Assembly: GCA_937877075.1 (NCBI GenBank)
Contig: CALEGD010000114.1
Coordinates: 1-25,807, forward strand
Direction: 5' to 3'
Source: an uncultured Acholeplasmatales bacterium
Lineage (GTDB): Bacteria; Bacillota_I; Bacilli_A; ML615J-28; CAG-698
Length of the DNA stretch: 25,807 nt
Shown here: piece by piece, positions 16,450 to 25,400 of the stretch
Layout: each line of letters starts with the position of its first letter
How positions within the stretch are numbered: position 1 is the stretch's first letter
Made by a program: the position numbers and the translations under genes
Notes under the pieces: generated by a model
What the model was told of the DNA's origin: nothing
Databases searched by the model: none
What the model saw: only the letters and a program-made list of their open reading frames with translations

Positions 16450-17856
16450 ATTTTTATTTAAAACCCAATCTTTTCCAAAATCATTCATTGCCAGTTCTTG
16501 AAGTTTGTTATCTAAAATCCGATTAAACGTTATATGAAAGACAATAAAGGTAGTCAGAACGGCTAGTATATCCGCAGCGGGCTCCGCATAGAAAATTCCG
16601 TCAATACCAAAATAGATCGGGAGGATTAATGTGAAAGGAACAAGCAGGATCACTTTTCTAAGAAGTGCCAGAATCAGGGAAATTACTGATTGTTTTAAAG
16701 CCATAAAGACATTCTGACAAGCAATTTGGATACCAAAGATTGAAAACCCAAGAAAGAAGATTCTAAATATCCTCGGAGCAATTTCCAAAAGTTTTGGATT
16801 ATTATTAAAGATAATAACAAATAAATTAGGAAATAATAAAATTAGAAAATAGAAAAATACGGAATAAATAAAGGAATATTTAATCAACATCTTAACCGCA
16901 TCACGCACTCTGTCCATCCTTCCATAGCCATAATTATAGGATATGAGGGGAGCGGCACCCTGGGCAAATCCAATTAGTGGTAAATCAATAATAGTCATTA
17001 CCGACAATAAAATCGTTATGATATTAATATAAAGGGTGTAATCATCACCGGCATATTTCCCAATTTGAACATTAAAGACAATCTGAACCAAACTTTCGGT
17101 CGCATTCATAATAAAGGGTGAGACACCGAGAAACATGATTGAAAGAGTAGTTCGAATATGAAATTTGAACTTTCGGAAACTGATTTTAATCGACGGCTTC
17201 TTCCCGATTAGGAATAATATTACAAAAAGAGCGGAAACAGCTTGAGAAATAATCGTTGCCAGAGCCGCACCGGCAATGTTCATATTAAAGATATAGATAA
17301 ACACCGGATCGAGAATAATGTTTAAAACCGCACCGATGGAAACGGTAATCATTGCCACTTTTGAAAAACCTTGAGCGGTGATATAAGGAGTTAACCCTAA
17401 AGAAATCATTACAAAAACAGTACCGATGGCGTAAATATTTAAATAAGACTTAGCATAGTCGATAATTGATTCTTCGGCACCGAAGAGATAGAGCAATTCT
17501 TCATCAAAGCTTAAAATCACCACCGTCAGAATTATTCCGATAATAATCAGCATCACAAGGCTGTTCATCATCGTCTGTCTGGCTTTTTCTTTTTTACCTT
17601 CGCCCATCAGAATCGAGGCAATCGGAGCACCACCGACCCCAAATAATGCAGCAAAGGCGGAGACAATCATAATGATGGGAAAAGCAATTCCCAGACCCGC
17701 AAGAGCTTCATCACCAATAACTGGAATATTACCGACATAAATCCGGTCAACAATATTATATAAGACATTAATAACCTGACTGATAACCAAGGGTAATGCC
17801 AACTTGAAAATCGTTCTAACAATATTTCCTTCTCTAAATAATTTTTCATTAACCAA
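16444..17856 (-). CDS. MATE family multidrug/drug-cation antiporter
   Basis: 470 residues with about twelve TM helices in two related halves, typical of MATE (NorM/DinF/MepA-like) exporters. The first helix contains LALPLVISQVINVLYNIVDR and YVGN, and the second GIAFPIIMIVSAFAALFGVG followed by GGAPIASILMGEGKKEKARQ, both family hallmarks. It exports cationic or planar drugs using an H+ or Na+ gradient; the substrate is not predictable here. The start is a TTG at 17856 with AAGGAA nine bases upstream. There is no in-frame ATG nearby, and the ATG at 17849 is out of frame. It is apparently monocistronic. Confidence 0.9.
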   Translation of the reverse strand: MVNEKLFREGNIVRTIFKLALPLVISQVINVLYNIVDRIYVGNIPVIGDEALAGLGIAFPIIMIVSAFAALFGVGGAPIASILMGEGKKEKARQTMMNSLVMLIIIGIILTVVILSFDEELLYLFGAEESIIDYAKSYLNIYAIGTVFVMISLGLTPYITAQGFSKVAMITVSIGAVLNIILDPVFIYIFNMNIAGAALATIISQAVSALFVILFLIGKKPSIKISFRKFKFHIRTTLSIMFLGVSPFIMNATESLVQIVFNVQIGKYAGDDYTLYINIITILLSVMTIIDLPLIGFAQGAAPLISYNYGYGRMDRVRDAVKMLIKYSFIYSVFFYFLILLFPNLFVIIFNNNPKLLEIAPRIFRIFFLGFSIFGIQIACQNVFMALKQSVISLILALLRKVILLVPFTLILPIYFGIDGIFYAEPAADILAVLTTFIVFHITFNRILDNKLQELAMNDFGKDWVLNKND

Positions 17857-17984
17857 AATATCATCTTCCTTACTTAAATATTTCTAAAACCGGACAATTC
17901 TAATTATATTCTTTATTTAAAATTCGATAATATGTAAACAGTCATCTTTTTTTAAAGTCCGGATATACTGGTATTGGTGTTTAA

Positions 17985-18833
17985 ATGACAACTGGTGATA
18001 AACTGTTTCTCTTTTTTATCGAACATAGTCTCGATAAAATAATCTACGATATAATTAATAATCCTGAAAAAGCTATTAAGAATTTAAAGCGTATTTCAAA
18101 GGAATTAAATTTGACAAATTATCCGATTTTTTCGGAAGCTTTCCCGAAACTATTTAATGAAAATTCTCCTTTTTTTATCTATCTTCAAATGCTCTTAGAA
18201 AGAACAAAAAGAAGCATTATCCGTCGCTTTGTTATTAATATTGCTTTAACTATCCGAGATGTAAACAAGTCAATAAAACCGATTGTCCTACATTTTGACT
18301 TCAGAGTTTCTCGGAAGCTTTCTGTAAAACAGATCGAAAATTTATTTACAATCGATAAAAAAGTAGCTTATGCCTGCTTCTTTCCGGGAGATTATCCTGA
18401 ATTATCGGCTTTGACTCTTGCTTTATCAAAGCAGGAATCTCTTTTCTTTCTCTTTCTAGAGCCGGATAAAATCAATCAAGATGTTGTAGAAAAAGTAGCT
18501 AATTCCGAAAACATCGGAGTTTTCCTTAACATTAATCATCCTAAATATAAAAGCATCAGTGAAATTCTCGAAAACACGAATTCTTTATACGGATTCTATC
18601 TTTCACTAAACAATGAAAATATTAAGAAGTATACTGCTGCTTCATTCCTTAATACCTTAAAAGAAAGGAAGAGCGCAGGATTAATCTATGTTCGAGATGA
18701 GGTTCTTAATCCGAAAAACAAAGATTTTTATTTTGAGTTTCTCAAAGAAGCCCGTTTTCGCTTTTCATTTCCTCTGATTGATTATCATGAGGACCAAAAA
18801 TTTATTATTAAAACTCTTCGTAAAAACAATTAA
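17985..18833 (+). CDS. Hypothetical protein, possibly a degenerate radical-SAM relative lacking the Fe-S cysteines
   Basis: 282 residues, soluble. It has an N-terminal helical part (1-about 95, ending TKRSIIRRFVINIALTIRDV) and an alternating beta/alpha part (about 98-280). The order of elements recalls a family of Firmicute radical-SAM proteins in which a helical segment before '...KKFFVNFFVNA' precedes the CxxxCxxC loop and a partial TIM barrel. Here the equivalent of that loop has no cysteines, and the whole protein has a single Cys (AYACFFPGDYPE, where a GGEP-like loop would be expected). If the relation holds, the enzyme core is lost and the fold kept. This is a remote resemblance by eye. 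The start ATG has no clear ribosome site, and a TATACT lies only about 15 bases upstream at 17964, so the leader may be very short. Confidence 0.5.
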   Translation: MTTGDKLFLFFIEHSLDKIIYDIINNPEKAIKNLKRISKELNLTNYPIFSEAFPKLFNENSPFFIYLQMLLERTKRSIIRRFVINIALTIRDVNKSIKPIVLHFDFRVSRKLSVKQIENLFTIDKKVAYACFFPGDYPELSALTLALSKQESLFFLFLEPDKINQDVVEKVANSENIGVFLNINHPKYKSISEILENTNSLYGFYLSLNNENIKKYTAASFLNTLKERKSAGLIYVRDEVLNPKNKDFYFEFLKEARFRFSFPLIDYHEDQKFIIKTLRKNN

Positions 18834-18838
18834 CATAG

Positions 18839-18859
18839 AAAAGACGGGTCCACCCCGTC
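18839..18859 (-). terminator. GC-rich hairpin terminator after the membrane-protein gene
   Basis: GACGGG / CCCGTC with a 5-base loop; read on the - strand it is followed by TTTTCT. It lies between convergent genes, four bases after the stop at 18863, and stands out as GC-rich in AT-rich DNA. Confidence 0.6.
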
Positions 18860-18862
18860 CCT

Positions 18863-20011
18863 CTACATGTTTTCCAAATCAGCCAAAAGCTGATATAATG
18901 GTTTCCCATTTTCCAAAATGAAATCACGATATTTAATAAACTCATCTTCGTTCTTTTTGAGTTTATAATATTTCACAAGCACAATCGCATTAGCCAAGTC
19001 CGAAAACAAGGTTTTTCCGGTCAACTTAAATGTTTCCTCAATAATTGGATCACAAACTTCTTGTTGGTGCATTTCTTTTATAGCTTTTACATCCCTAAAC
19101 TTCTTCATCCAGAAGTTCTGCTTCTTCTCATTAATATCTTTGATAACATCTTCATAGAGTTTATCAAAGCCTTCATAGTCCTTTTGATTCAATAATCCAT
19201 ATAGTTTTATCAGATAATATTGAATGACATAACTGGGATTTTGAGGTTTTTTTACTTCAAAAAGAATTTTTATTGCTTCGTCTAGATTAATCATATAAAG
19301 ATAATTTGCTTGGATTATGTCTAAATATATTCTTGAATCTTCGGCTAAATCATTTTTTCTGAATTCATCTAGGCTTGATTTTAACTCTTCATAATTTAAA
19401 GTCTTTTCAAATCTCACCAAGACTTTATTTATTGGAGTGATTTGTAGGAATAAAGTCATAAAAAAGACTGCAATAAACAAAAGTAAAATTCCAAAGATAA
19501 AACGAAGCCAAAAAAACATTTCCGTAAAAAAGAGAATAAAAGTGATTGTTAGAAAAGTCAAAAGGATAATCCCAATAACATAAATCCAATATGATTTCTT
19601 TGTAAACCATCCAACCGGAAGACTTCTATCCGGTTTTTTTATTGATTCAGCATTCTTAATATCTTTTATCAAGGCAATTATCAAAATGATAAAAATAATA
19701 AAGGCAAAAATCAGAAAGACGATATTCATCAAATCAGGAGAATCTTTCAGTAAAACCAGACCGGCAAAAAAAGAAATAGTTAGCAGTGTTAGACGACTGA
19801 TAGTGTTTTTATTAGAATTTCGTAAAAGAAATTCCAATATATTAAAAACAGCAATTAATATTAAAGCAAATAGAGGAAAATAAACATAAACACCGGGAAT
19901 AATAATCATGCCTGCTTCTTTATCAAAGGAGAAACTTAAGATAAAGATAATGATAAACATTGAAAGTAGGGTTTGAATAAGAATAATAAAATAATTCTTC
20001 AGGTTTTTCAT
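18863..20011 (-). CDS. Six-TM membrane protein with a cytoplasmic helical (TPR-like) tail, function unknown
   Basis: 382 residues. Six hydrophobic helices lie at about 9-27, 44-63, 74-90, 96-115, 141-163 and 167-190, then a soluble all-helical region (200-382) with TPR-like spacing (LAEDSRIYLDIIQANYLYMI, then NLDEAIKILFEVKKPQNPSY, then YGLLNQKDYEGFDKLYEDVI). No catalytic or transport motif is recognised. The ATG overlaps the TGA of the upstream VOC gene (CTATGA), so the two are translationally coupled. A scaffold or protein-interaction role at the membrane would fit the shape but is not shown. Confidence 0.65.
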   Translation of the reverse strand: MKNLKNYFIILIQTLLSMFIIIFILSFSFDKEAGMIIIPGVYVYFPLFALILIAVFNILEFLLRNSNKNTISRLTLLTISFFAGLVLLKDSPDLMNIVFLIFAFIIFIILIIALIKDIKNAESIKKPDRSLPVGWFTKKSYWIYVIGIILLTFLTITFILFFTEMFFWLRFIFGILLLFIAVFFMTLFLQITPINKVLVRFEKTLNYEELKSSLDEFRKNDLAEDSRIYLDIIQANYLYMINLDEAIKILFEVKKPQNPSYVIQYYLIKLYGLLNQKDYEGFDKLYEDVIKDINEKKQNFWMKKFRDVKAIKEMHQQEVCDPIIEETFKLTGKTLFSDLANAIVLVKYYKLKKNEDEFIKYRDFILENGKPLYQLLADLENM

Positions 20012-20367
20012 AGTTCTTCTCTTTGCCAGACCTCAATTAAGTTTCCTTCTGGATCTTTTATCCAAACGAAATGACCAAACTCACTTTTCTCCGGCTCTTT
20101 TATAATCTCAATTTTTAAATCCTGTATATGTTTTAAAAATTCCTCCATGTCATCAACCTGAAAGTTCAACATCACTCTTTGGTTAAGGGGGAAATAGTCA
20201 TTTTCTTCAGAAAAAAAAGAAAAGATTGTACAACTTTCTTGAGCAGGAAGGAAGATGGCTCCATTCCAATCTAAAAACTCAATTTTAAGAACCTCACGAT
20301 ACCATTCGATCATCTTATCAACATTTTGCATCCGTAAAAACACGCCGCCTAATCCCAATGTTTTCAT
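20008..20367 (-). CDS. VOC (glyoxalase/bleomycin-resistance) superfamily protein
   Basis: 119 residues from the ATG at 20367. A GTG 12 bases earlier (20379) would add MRKI, but the ribosome site GAGGA overlaps it, so the ATG is preferred. The protein has two beta-alpha-beta-beta-beta modules: GGVFLRMQNVDKMIEWYREV, then LKIEFLDWN, and VMLNFQVDDMEEFLKHIQDL, with the closing strand WIKDPEGNLIEVWQ typical of the family. In VOC metalloenzymes the last motif supplies a Glu ligand (E of LIEVW). The usual N-terminal His is not evident (GGVFLRM), so the metal site and activity are uncertain. It is coupled to the six-TM protein gene downstream. Confidence 0.85.
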   Translation of the reverse strand: MKTLGLGGVFLRMQNVDKMIEWYREVLKIEFLDWNGAIFLPAQESCTIFSFFSEENDYFPLNQRVMLNFQVDDMEEFLKHIQDLKIEIIKEPEKSEFGHFVWIKDPEGNLIEVWQREEL

Positions 20368-20381
20368 GATTTTCCTCACTT

Positions 20382-20409
20382 ATTCTATCTTTATTTTCTA
20401 AATTTCCAA
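20382..20409 (-). promoter_or_regulatory. Possible promoter of the VOC / membrane-protein unit
   Basis: On the - strand TTGGAA (20409-20404), a 16-base spacer, and TAGAAT (20387-20382), about 15 bases before the start codon. The match is moderate. Confidence 0.4.
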
Positions 20410-20531
20410 AACTAAGCATTTTGCCATAGCAAATTATCAAACTTTATATAATCGGTAAAATATAAGAAATTTGAATGATATTAATATAATGTAAAAGAAT
20501 TAAATAAGCAATAAGAAAATTGTACAAAAAA

Positions 20532-20556
20532 ACTATATTCCGGTGGTGAATATAGT
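20532..20556. terminator. Hairpin terminator after the 145-residue protein gene
   Basis: A 9-bp perfect stem ACTATATTC / GAATATAGT with loop CGGTGGT. On the - strand it is followed by a run of seven T and lies about 70 bases after the stop at 20628. On the + strand CATTTTTATT follows, so it may act both ways. Nothing else is recognised in 20410-20627. Confidence 0.7.
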
Positions 20557-20627
20557 CATTTTTATTAATTATTTAACAGCGTTTTATTTATATGTTTAAA
20601 AAGTTACTATTATTGCATATTAGATTG

Positions 20628-21065
20628 TTATTTGCTTAGTTTTACAGCCAAATTAAAATACTTCGCAAATTCTATCTTCAGACCTTTATTAGTCAATAAT
20701 ATACTTTTCTTTAACCCAATTAAATCAATGATTTCTAATATTTCAAAGTTATCATCTTTATCAAAGTCAGTAAATGTGACATTTTCAGACAAATGAACAT
20801 CGGATACTTTTTTTTCAAATATATTAATATTCTTAATCTGATTATACTTGATTATTTTCATTCTACTAGGATAATATTCAAAACTAAATAAGGACGCAGA
20901 ACCAGGAATAAGAAAAAGTCCATAATTTGTAAAAACAGCAAAATAATTATGATAGCTTTCGCTCTCATCCTCTGAATCAAACATCCATAAACTATAATCA
21001 TTTCCTTCTAAACTTAAGTTATCTTTTAGTGTTTCTAGATCTTTTTCAAAATATCTTTTTTTCAT
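20628..21065 (-). CDS. Hypothetical soluble protein
   Basis: 145 residues, no signal peptide or TM helix. It has an acidic, aromatic N-terminal half (SLWMFDSEDESESYHNYFAV), then strand-like segments (GLFLIPGSASLFSFEYYPSR, then MKIIKYNQIKNINIFEKK) and a C-terminal helix LKIEFAKYFNLAVKL. The 'MKIIKYNQIKNINIFEKK ... FTDFD' pattern recalls small PH-like domains, but no family can be named. The ATG has an excellent ribosome site (GGAAGGAG, 7 bases upstream), and a terminator follows, so it is a real single-gene unit. Confidence 0.6.
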   Translation of the reverse strand: MKKRYFEKDLETLKDNLSLEGNDYSLWMFDSEDESESYHNYFAVFTNYGLFLIPGSASLFSFEYYPSRMKIIKYNQIKNINIFEKKVSDVHLSENVTFTDFDKDDNFEILEIIDLIGLKKSILLTNKGLKIEFAKYFNLAVKLSK

Positions 21066-21214
21066 AATTATCTCCTTCCAATCCTCTATAATAATAATTA
21101 TTTATCAATTAGAAACCTTCCAACTTTTTTACGACAACATCTAATAAGTTGCATTACCTATTAAAATTAGTGATTATTTTGCTGAGGTCTTTAATTCAAG
21201 TTTATTCTTAAATA

Positions 21215-21835
21215 TTAAGTATAGAATTTTATATTATTATCTACTGCAAGCTTGGCTCGTAAAAATCTATCACTGTTTTTTCCAAACTTACCAATGAAAT
21301 ATACAATATCTTGAAGATTATTATTTGCTTTTTCTTTATCAAAACAACCCTCTTTAGCAATCGCCCATTTCGCATAAATTGTAGTATTCTTTGTAACTTT
21401 TTCAGTCAAAAAATTCCATTCACTTAATTTTAAAGCGTCTTTATACCAGCCAATAAAATCATGCCTGGCTTTTGTTGGTGTTAGGGGTTCGTTTACAACT
21501 GTGTTATAATCAATTCTTTGTTCATCAACTTGACTGCCACCATCCACATCAAATGTAACATTAAATTTTTGAATCGAAAATTTTGCATAAATTGTTATAT
21601 TTTTCAGAACTTTCTTACTAGAAAAATTCCATATTTCAGTTTTATCAGCATCTTCATACCATTCAATGAAATCATAACCAGTTTTAACTGGATCATTTGG
21701 TCTAGTCACTAAAGCATTTTCTTCAACTTTAATACTTTCGATGCTTTCTCCACCATCAACATCAAAGGTAATTGTATAAGTTGCTATTGAACAGGCAACT
21801 AAAATAAATACTAAGAAAACTAACAATAATAACAA
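21215..21835 (-). CDS. InlB-type repeat lipoprotein (short; start apparently frameshifted)
   Basis: 206 residues from a TTG at 21835. A hydrophobic signal runs into a lipobox LVAC (Cys15), then two Listeria-Bacteroides (InlB B) repeats of about 70 residues: ITFDVDGGESIESIKVEENA...FIEWYEDADKTEIWNFSS...ITIYAKF and VTFDVDGGSQVDEQRIDYNT...FIGWYKDALKLSEWNFLT...TTIYAKW. The 45-residue tail DKEKANNNLQDIVYFIGKFG... has no LRR domain, unlike the larger neighbour upstream. The TTG has no ribosome site and would give a signal without positive charges. The promoter and AAGGAG point to a start at about 21867-21876, and one extra A near 21859 would give MEKIKKFKRLVLLLLL, a textbook lipoprotein signal. The gene is therefore broken at its start or carries a sequence error. 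Confidence 0.7.
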   Translation of the reverse strand: MLLLLVFLVFILVACSIATYTITFDVDGGESIESIKVEENALVTRPNDPVKTGYDFIEWYEDADKTEIWNFSSKKVLKNITIYAKFSIQKFNVTFDVDGGSQVDEQRIDYNTVVNEPLTPTKARHDFIGWYKDALKLSEWNFLTEKVTKNTTIYAKWAIAKEGCFDKEKANNNLQDIVYFIGKFGKNSDRFLRAKLAVDNNIKFYT

Positions 21836-21884
21836 AACTAGTCTTTTAAATTTTTTTATTTCTCCATCCTTTGTATCGTTAAAA

Positions 21885-21926
21885 CTCCTTGATTTTATAA
21901 TACTATATTATTAATACACTTGTCAA
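21885..21926 (-). promoter_or_regulatory. Promoter, possible operator and ribosome site of the lipoprotein gene
   Basis: On the - strand a perfect TTGACA (21926-21921), an 18-base spacer, and TATTAT (21902-21897). The -35 box sits inside an 11-base palindrome ACTTGACAAGT (21928-21918), which could be a repressor site. A ribosome site AAGGAG lies at 21890-21885, so the leader is very short and translation should start near 21870. Confidence 0.6.
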
Positions 21927-22076
21927 GTATGTTTTATTATTTTTGAATTGAAAAACTATTTCACATATGTACCTTTATTGTAAATTCAAACGCAATTTTG
22001 CAGTTTGGATTTTTGATGATTATTATATGAATGAAAATTTTGTTTGTACAGCTCTATCATATATACAAATTTTAAA

Positions 22077-22244
22077 TTAGTAAAAATTATTCTGTCGCCG
22101 GTTTCTTGACCATAATGTTAACGCCTTTCCTCCTGGTTCAGGAGCGAATCCCATGCAAGATTTTATAATCCTATCTCCACAAGAACATGTTGTATAGTGT
22201 CTGCTCATTCCAAATAATGGGCTAGCAGGTATATAAAACACCAC
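22077..22244 (-). pseudogene. Coding-like remnant of an unknown protein
   Basis: In the 580-bp gap between the two surface-protein genes, the - strand carries 55 codons that look protein-like: VVFYIPASPLFGMSRHYTTC, then SCGDRIIKSCMGFAPEPGGK, then ALTLWSRNRRQNNFY and a TAA. The composition (Cys, Gly, Trp, Arg; CSCG motif) and higher GC than the flanks argue against random AT-rich sequence. The frame is closed upstream by a TAG, and the only starts are two GTG codons without a ribosome site, so it is likely the 3' end of a lost gene. The family is not recognised. The rest of 21930-22340 shows nothing else. Confidence 0.35.
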
Positions 22245-22344
22245 ATGAATGAGTATGAGGATCTAGATTTCTTTATTTATAATACATTTGAATTTATCCC
22301 CAAATCTAATTATATTTAATATCTATTATACATTTAAACTAAAA

Positions 22345-22379
22345 AACTCTAGTATTGTGATTTAATCACAGCTAGAGTT
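22345..22379 (-). terminator. Intrinsic terminator of the BspA-type gene
   Basis: A two-part stem, AACTCTAG / CTAGAGTT outside and TGTGAT / ATCACA inside, followed on the - strand by TTTTTT. It begins about 37 bases after the stop codon. Confidence 0.8.
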
Positions 22380-22415
22380 CTTTTTATTAAAATAAAAAGT
22401 TTTATTTTTACGTAA

Positions 22416-25400
22416 TTATTCGTGGTAATTCCAAGTTACAGGACGATTTAATGGGTTCCAACGCATAACCCAATTATATGGTTTGTCTAGATGTTCAGAA
22501 TAAATTGATAAGTTCTCGCAACCGGCAAAAGCATATTCTTCAATAAAAAGAACTGAATCAGGAAGATAGATTCTACTTAATTTTGAACATTCATAAAAGG
22601 CATTACTCTTAATCTTAGTAACTGTATCAGGAATACTAATATGAAGAAGATTAGTACAATCTGCAAAAGCACTACTTCCAATTTCTACAACTCCAGCTTC
22701 AATAAAAACATTTTGTAAACTAGTACATTCATAAAAAGTATCAGAACTAATTTTTGATAGACTACCAGGAATAGTAATACTAACTAATTCTGTACAACCC
22801 GAAAAGACACTTGAACCAATTAATGTAAGACTATTTGGTAAAGCAATACTTTTTAAACCAGAACAGCCCGTAAATACTGCAAATCCTAATGTTGTTACAC
22901 TAGCAGGAATATTCAAACTTGTTAGACTTGAACAATAATTAAAGGCTCTATCTTCAATTGTCTTAACACTACTTGGAATTTCTACATTATTTAAATTAGT
23001 GCATCCAGTAAAAGTACTTCTTTTAATAACAGTTACATTAACCGGTATATTTACAGTTTTTAAATTTTCACAATAGCCAAAAGCAATTTCACCAATATAA
23101 CTGACACCATCGTCAATCATTACTACTTCTAAATTTTTACATTGTTCAAAAGCATAATCTCCAATTCGCTTTATCCCATGAGATATATTAACATTTACAA
23201 GCTGTAAACTATTGTAGAAAGCATAATTACTAATACTTGTGACTGGTTTTTCATCAATTGTGTCTGGAAGGGTAATAACACTATCCAAACATTTTGTTGA
23301 TATTCCAATAATTTCAATAGTAAAGTCATCTAAAGAACGATATTTAACAAGATTATCTTCCTTAATGTCAATACATCCCCAGAAAACTGGTCGTCCATGA
23401 GGATTCCAATTTTTGTGCCACGTAGTTGGTTTTTCGTCCGCTTCAGTAAAAAAAGCTATTCTGCCACTATTAGTAAAGGCATTTTGTTCAATAGTTCCTC
23501 CAACAGGTAAAATTACATTTCCTAAATTTGTACATTCATAAAAAGCATAGTAAGCTATTTTGGTAACATTTTTAGGAATAAAGACACTTAATAAACTTTT
23601 ACATGCATAGAAAGCATTATCCTCAATACTAGTAATAGTATTAGGAATAATAACATTAGTTAAGTTTGAGCATGAAGCAAAGGTTCCGCTACTTATCGTA
23701 GTTATCCCATTTGGAATATCAATTGCCTTTAAACTTTTACATCCTGCAAAAGCTTGAGAGCCTATACTTGCTACACTATCAGGAATATTAATACTTTCAA
23801 GCATTTCACATGTACTGAAGACATTCGCACTAATTGTTGTTAAACTGTTTGGAAGTTCAACACTAACTAATTTTAGACAATATACAAACACTCCATTTTC
23901 TAAGACTGTAATTCCTTCAGGAATTATGATACTAGTTAAACTCTTACATTGATTAAAAGCTTGTTGACCAATACTTGTAAGATTAGCAGGTAGGGTAATA
24001 TTGGATAAATCATAACAGTAAAGAAAAGCATATTCACCAATACTTGTTAAACTATTTGGTAGGGCTATTGATGTAAGAGTATTACAACTATCAAAAGCGC
24101 TTTTCCCGATAGTTGCTACCCCTTCAAGTAATACAACATTAGTTAATTTATAACAACCAATAAATACTCTTTCACTTAAATTAATTACACTGCCTGGAAT
24201 AATAATATCAGTCAAACTTTGGCAATAAGAGAATGCAGAATATTCGATATTGGTTAATCCGTCTGGTAAGCTAATACTTGTTATATTTGAAGAACTAAAT
24301 GCATTTTGATCAATCATAATTACACCACTAGGCACAACAAGGTTTGTTAAATTGGTATAACTAAAGGCATATTTTCCAATTTTAGTTACTCCTATAGGAA
24401 TATTAATAGCAGTTAATTCCACACAATTTTGAAAGGCGAAGTCGCTTATTTCATCAATTTGGGTGTCTGTTACAAAGGTTATGTTTTGTAGTTTAGAACA
24501 ACCCATAAATAAACCAATTTCTAATTTAATGCGTGGATTATTAATGTTTACTTTTTCAATTTCTGTTTTATTACTAAAGGCATATGGAAGTAACTTAATA
24601 ACACTAAGATCTTCAATCATTTCAGGAATAGTTATCTCTGTTTGTTTGCAGGTTGTTGACAAGCCCATAATAACAGCAGTTTCATTTGAGAATCTTGCAT
24701 ATTTAAAGGTATCACTTTCTTTTATTTCTACAAATCCCCAAATTACATCATAATCTTCAATATTCCAGTTAGAGTTCCAGCCACTTGGTTGTTGACTTGC
24801 TTCCGCAAACATTACTATACTATTACATGCGACAAAAGCAGATGCGTCAATAAGATCTACACTAATAGGAATTATTAAAAAAGTCAGTTTTACACAACCA
24901 GTAAATGCATTACTTGAAATTGTTTTTAAACTACCCGGTAATACAAGCGGCCTTAAATTCCGACAATTATAAAAGGCATAATTGCCAATACTAATAATAC
25001 CTTCTGGAATTACAATCTCAGTTAAATATTCACAATTTGAAAAAGCATTATCCTCAATAGTTGTTACATCATCTGCCAATTGTAACTTTAAAAAAGGAAT
25101 ATATTCAGTAACAAGCGTTTTATCAATAAAACTTCCTCCGATAACATGTTTTATTAATTTAAGAGAATTAGGAATGTAGTAAGAATCTAAGTATTCATCA
25201 AATAGATAACTTAATCTAAATAATACTTCACTTGAAATGGTTATTACTTCTAGTGAATTACAACCCCGTAATACCTCAATTCCAAATGTCTTAGTAGTAT
25301 TCGGAAAATATATCTCTTTCAAATTAATACAATCATAGAAAGCTCGGTTACCTATCATTGTTACAAAATCACCAACAACGACACTAGTTAAGGATGAATT

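Noticed and set aside
17667..17864. 65-codon frame with an ATG overlapping the MATE start
   Set aside because: It is out of frame with the MATE coding sequence and gives a non-family protein; the TTG at 17856 with AAGGAA fits the MATE N-terminus.
20410..20530. Possible RNA gene or riboswitch in the AT-rich gap
   Set aside because: No conserved stems, tRNA-like arms or GC-rich islands were seen apart from the terminator hairpin at 20532-20556.
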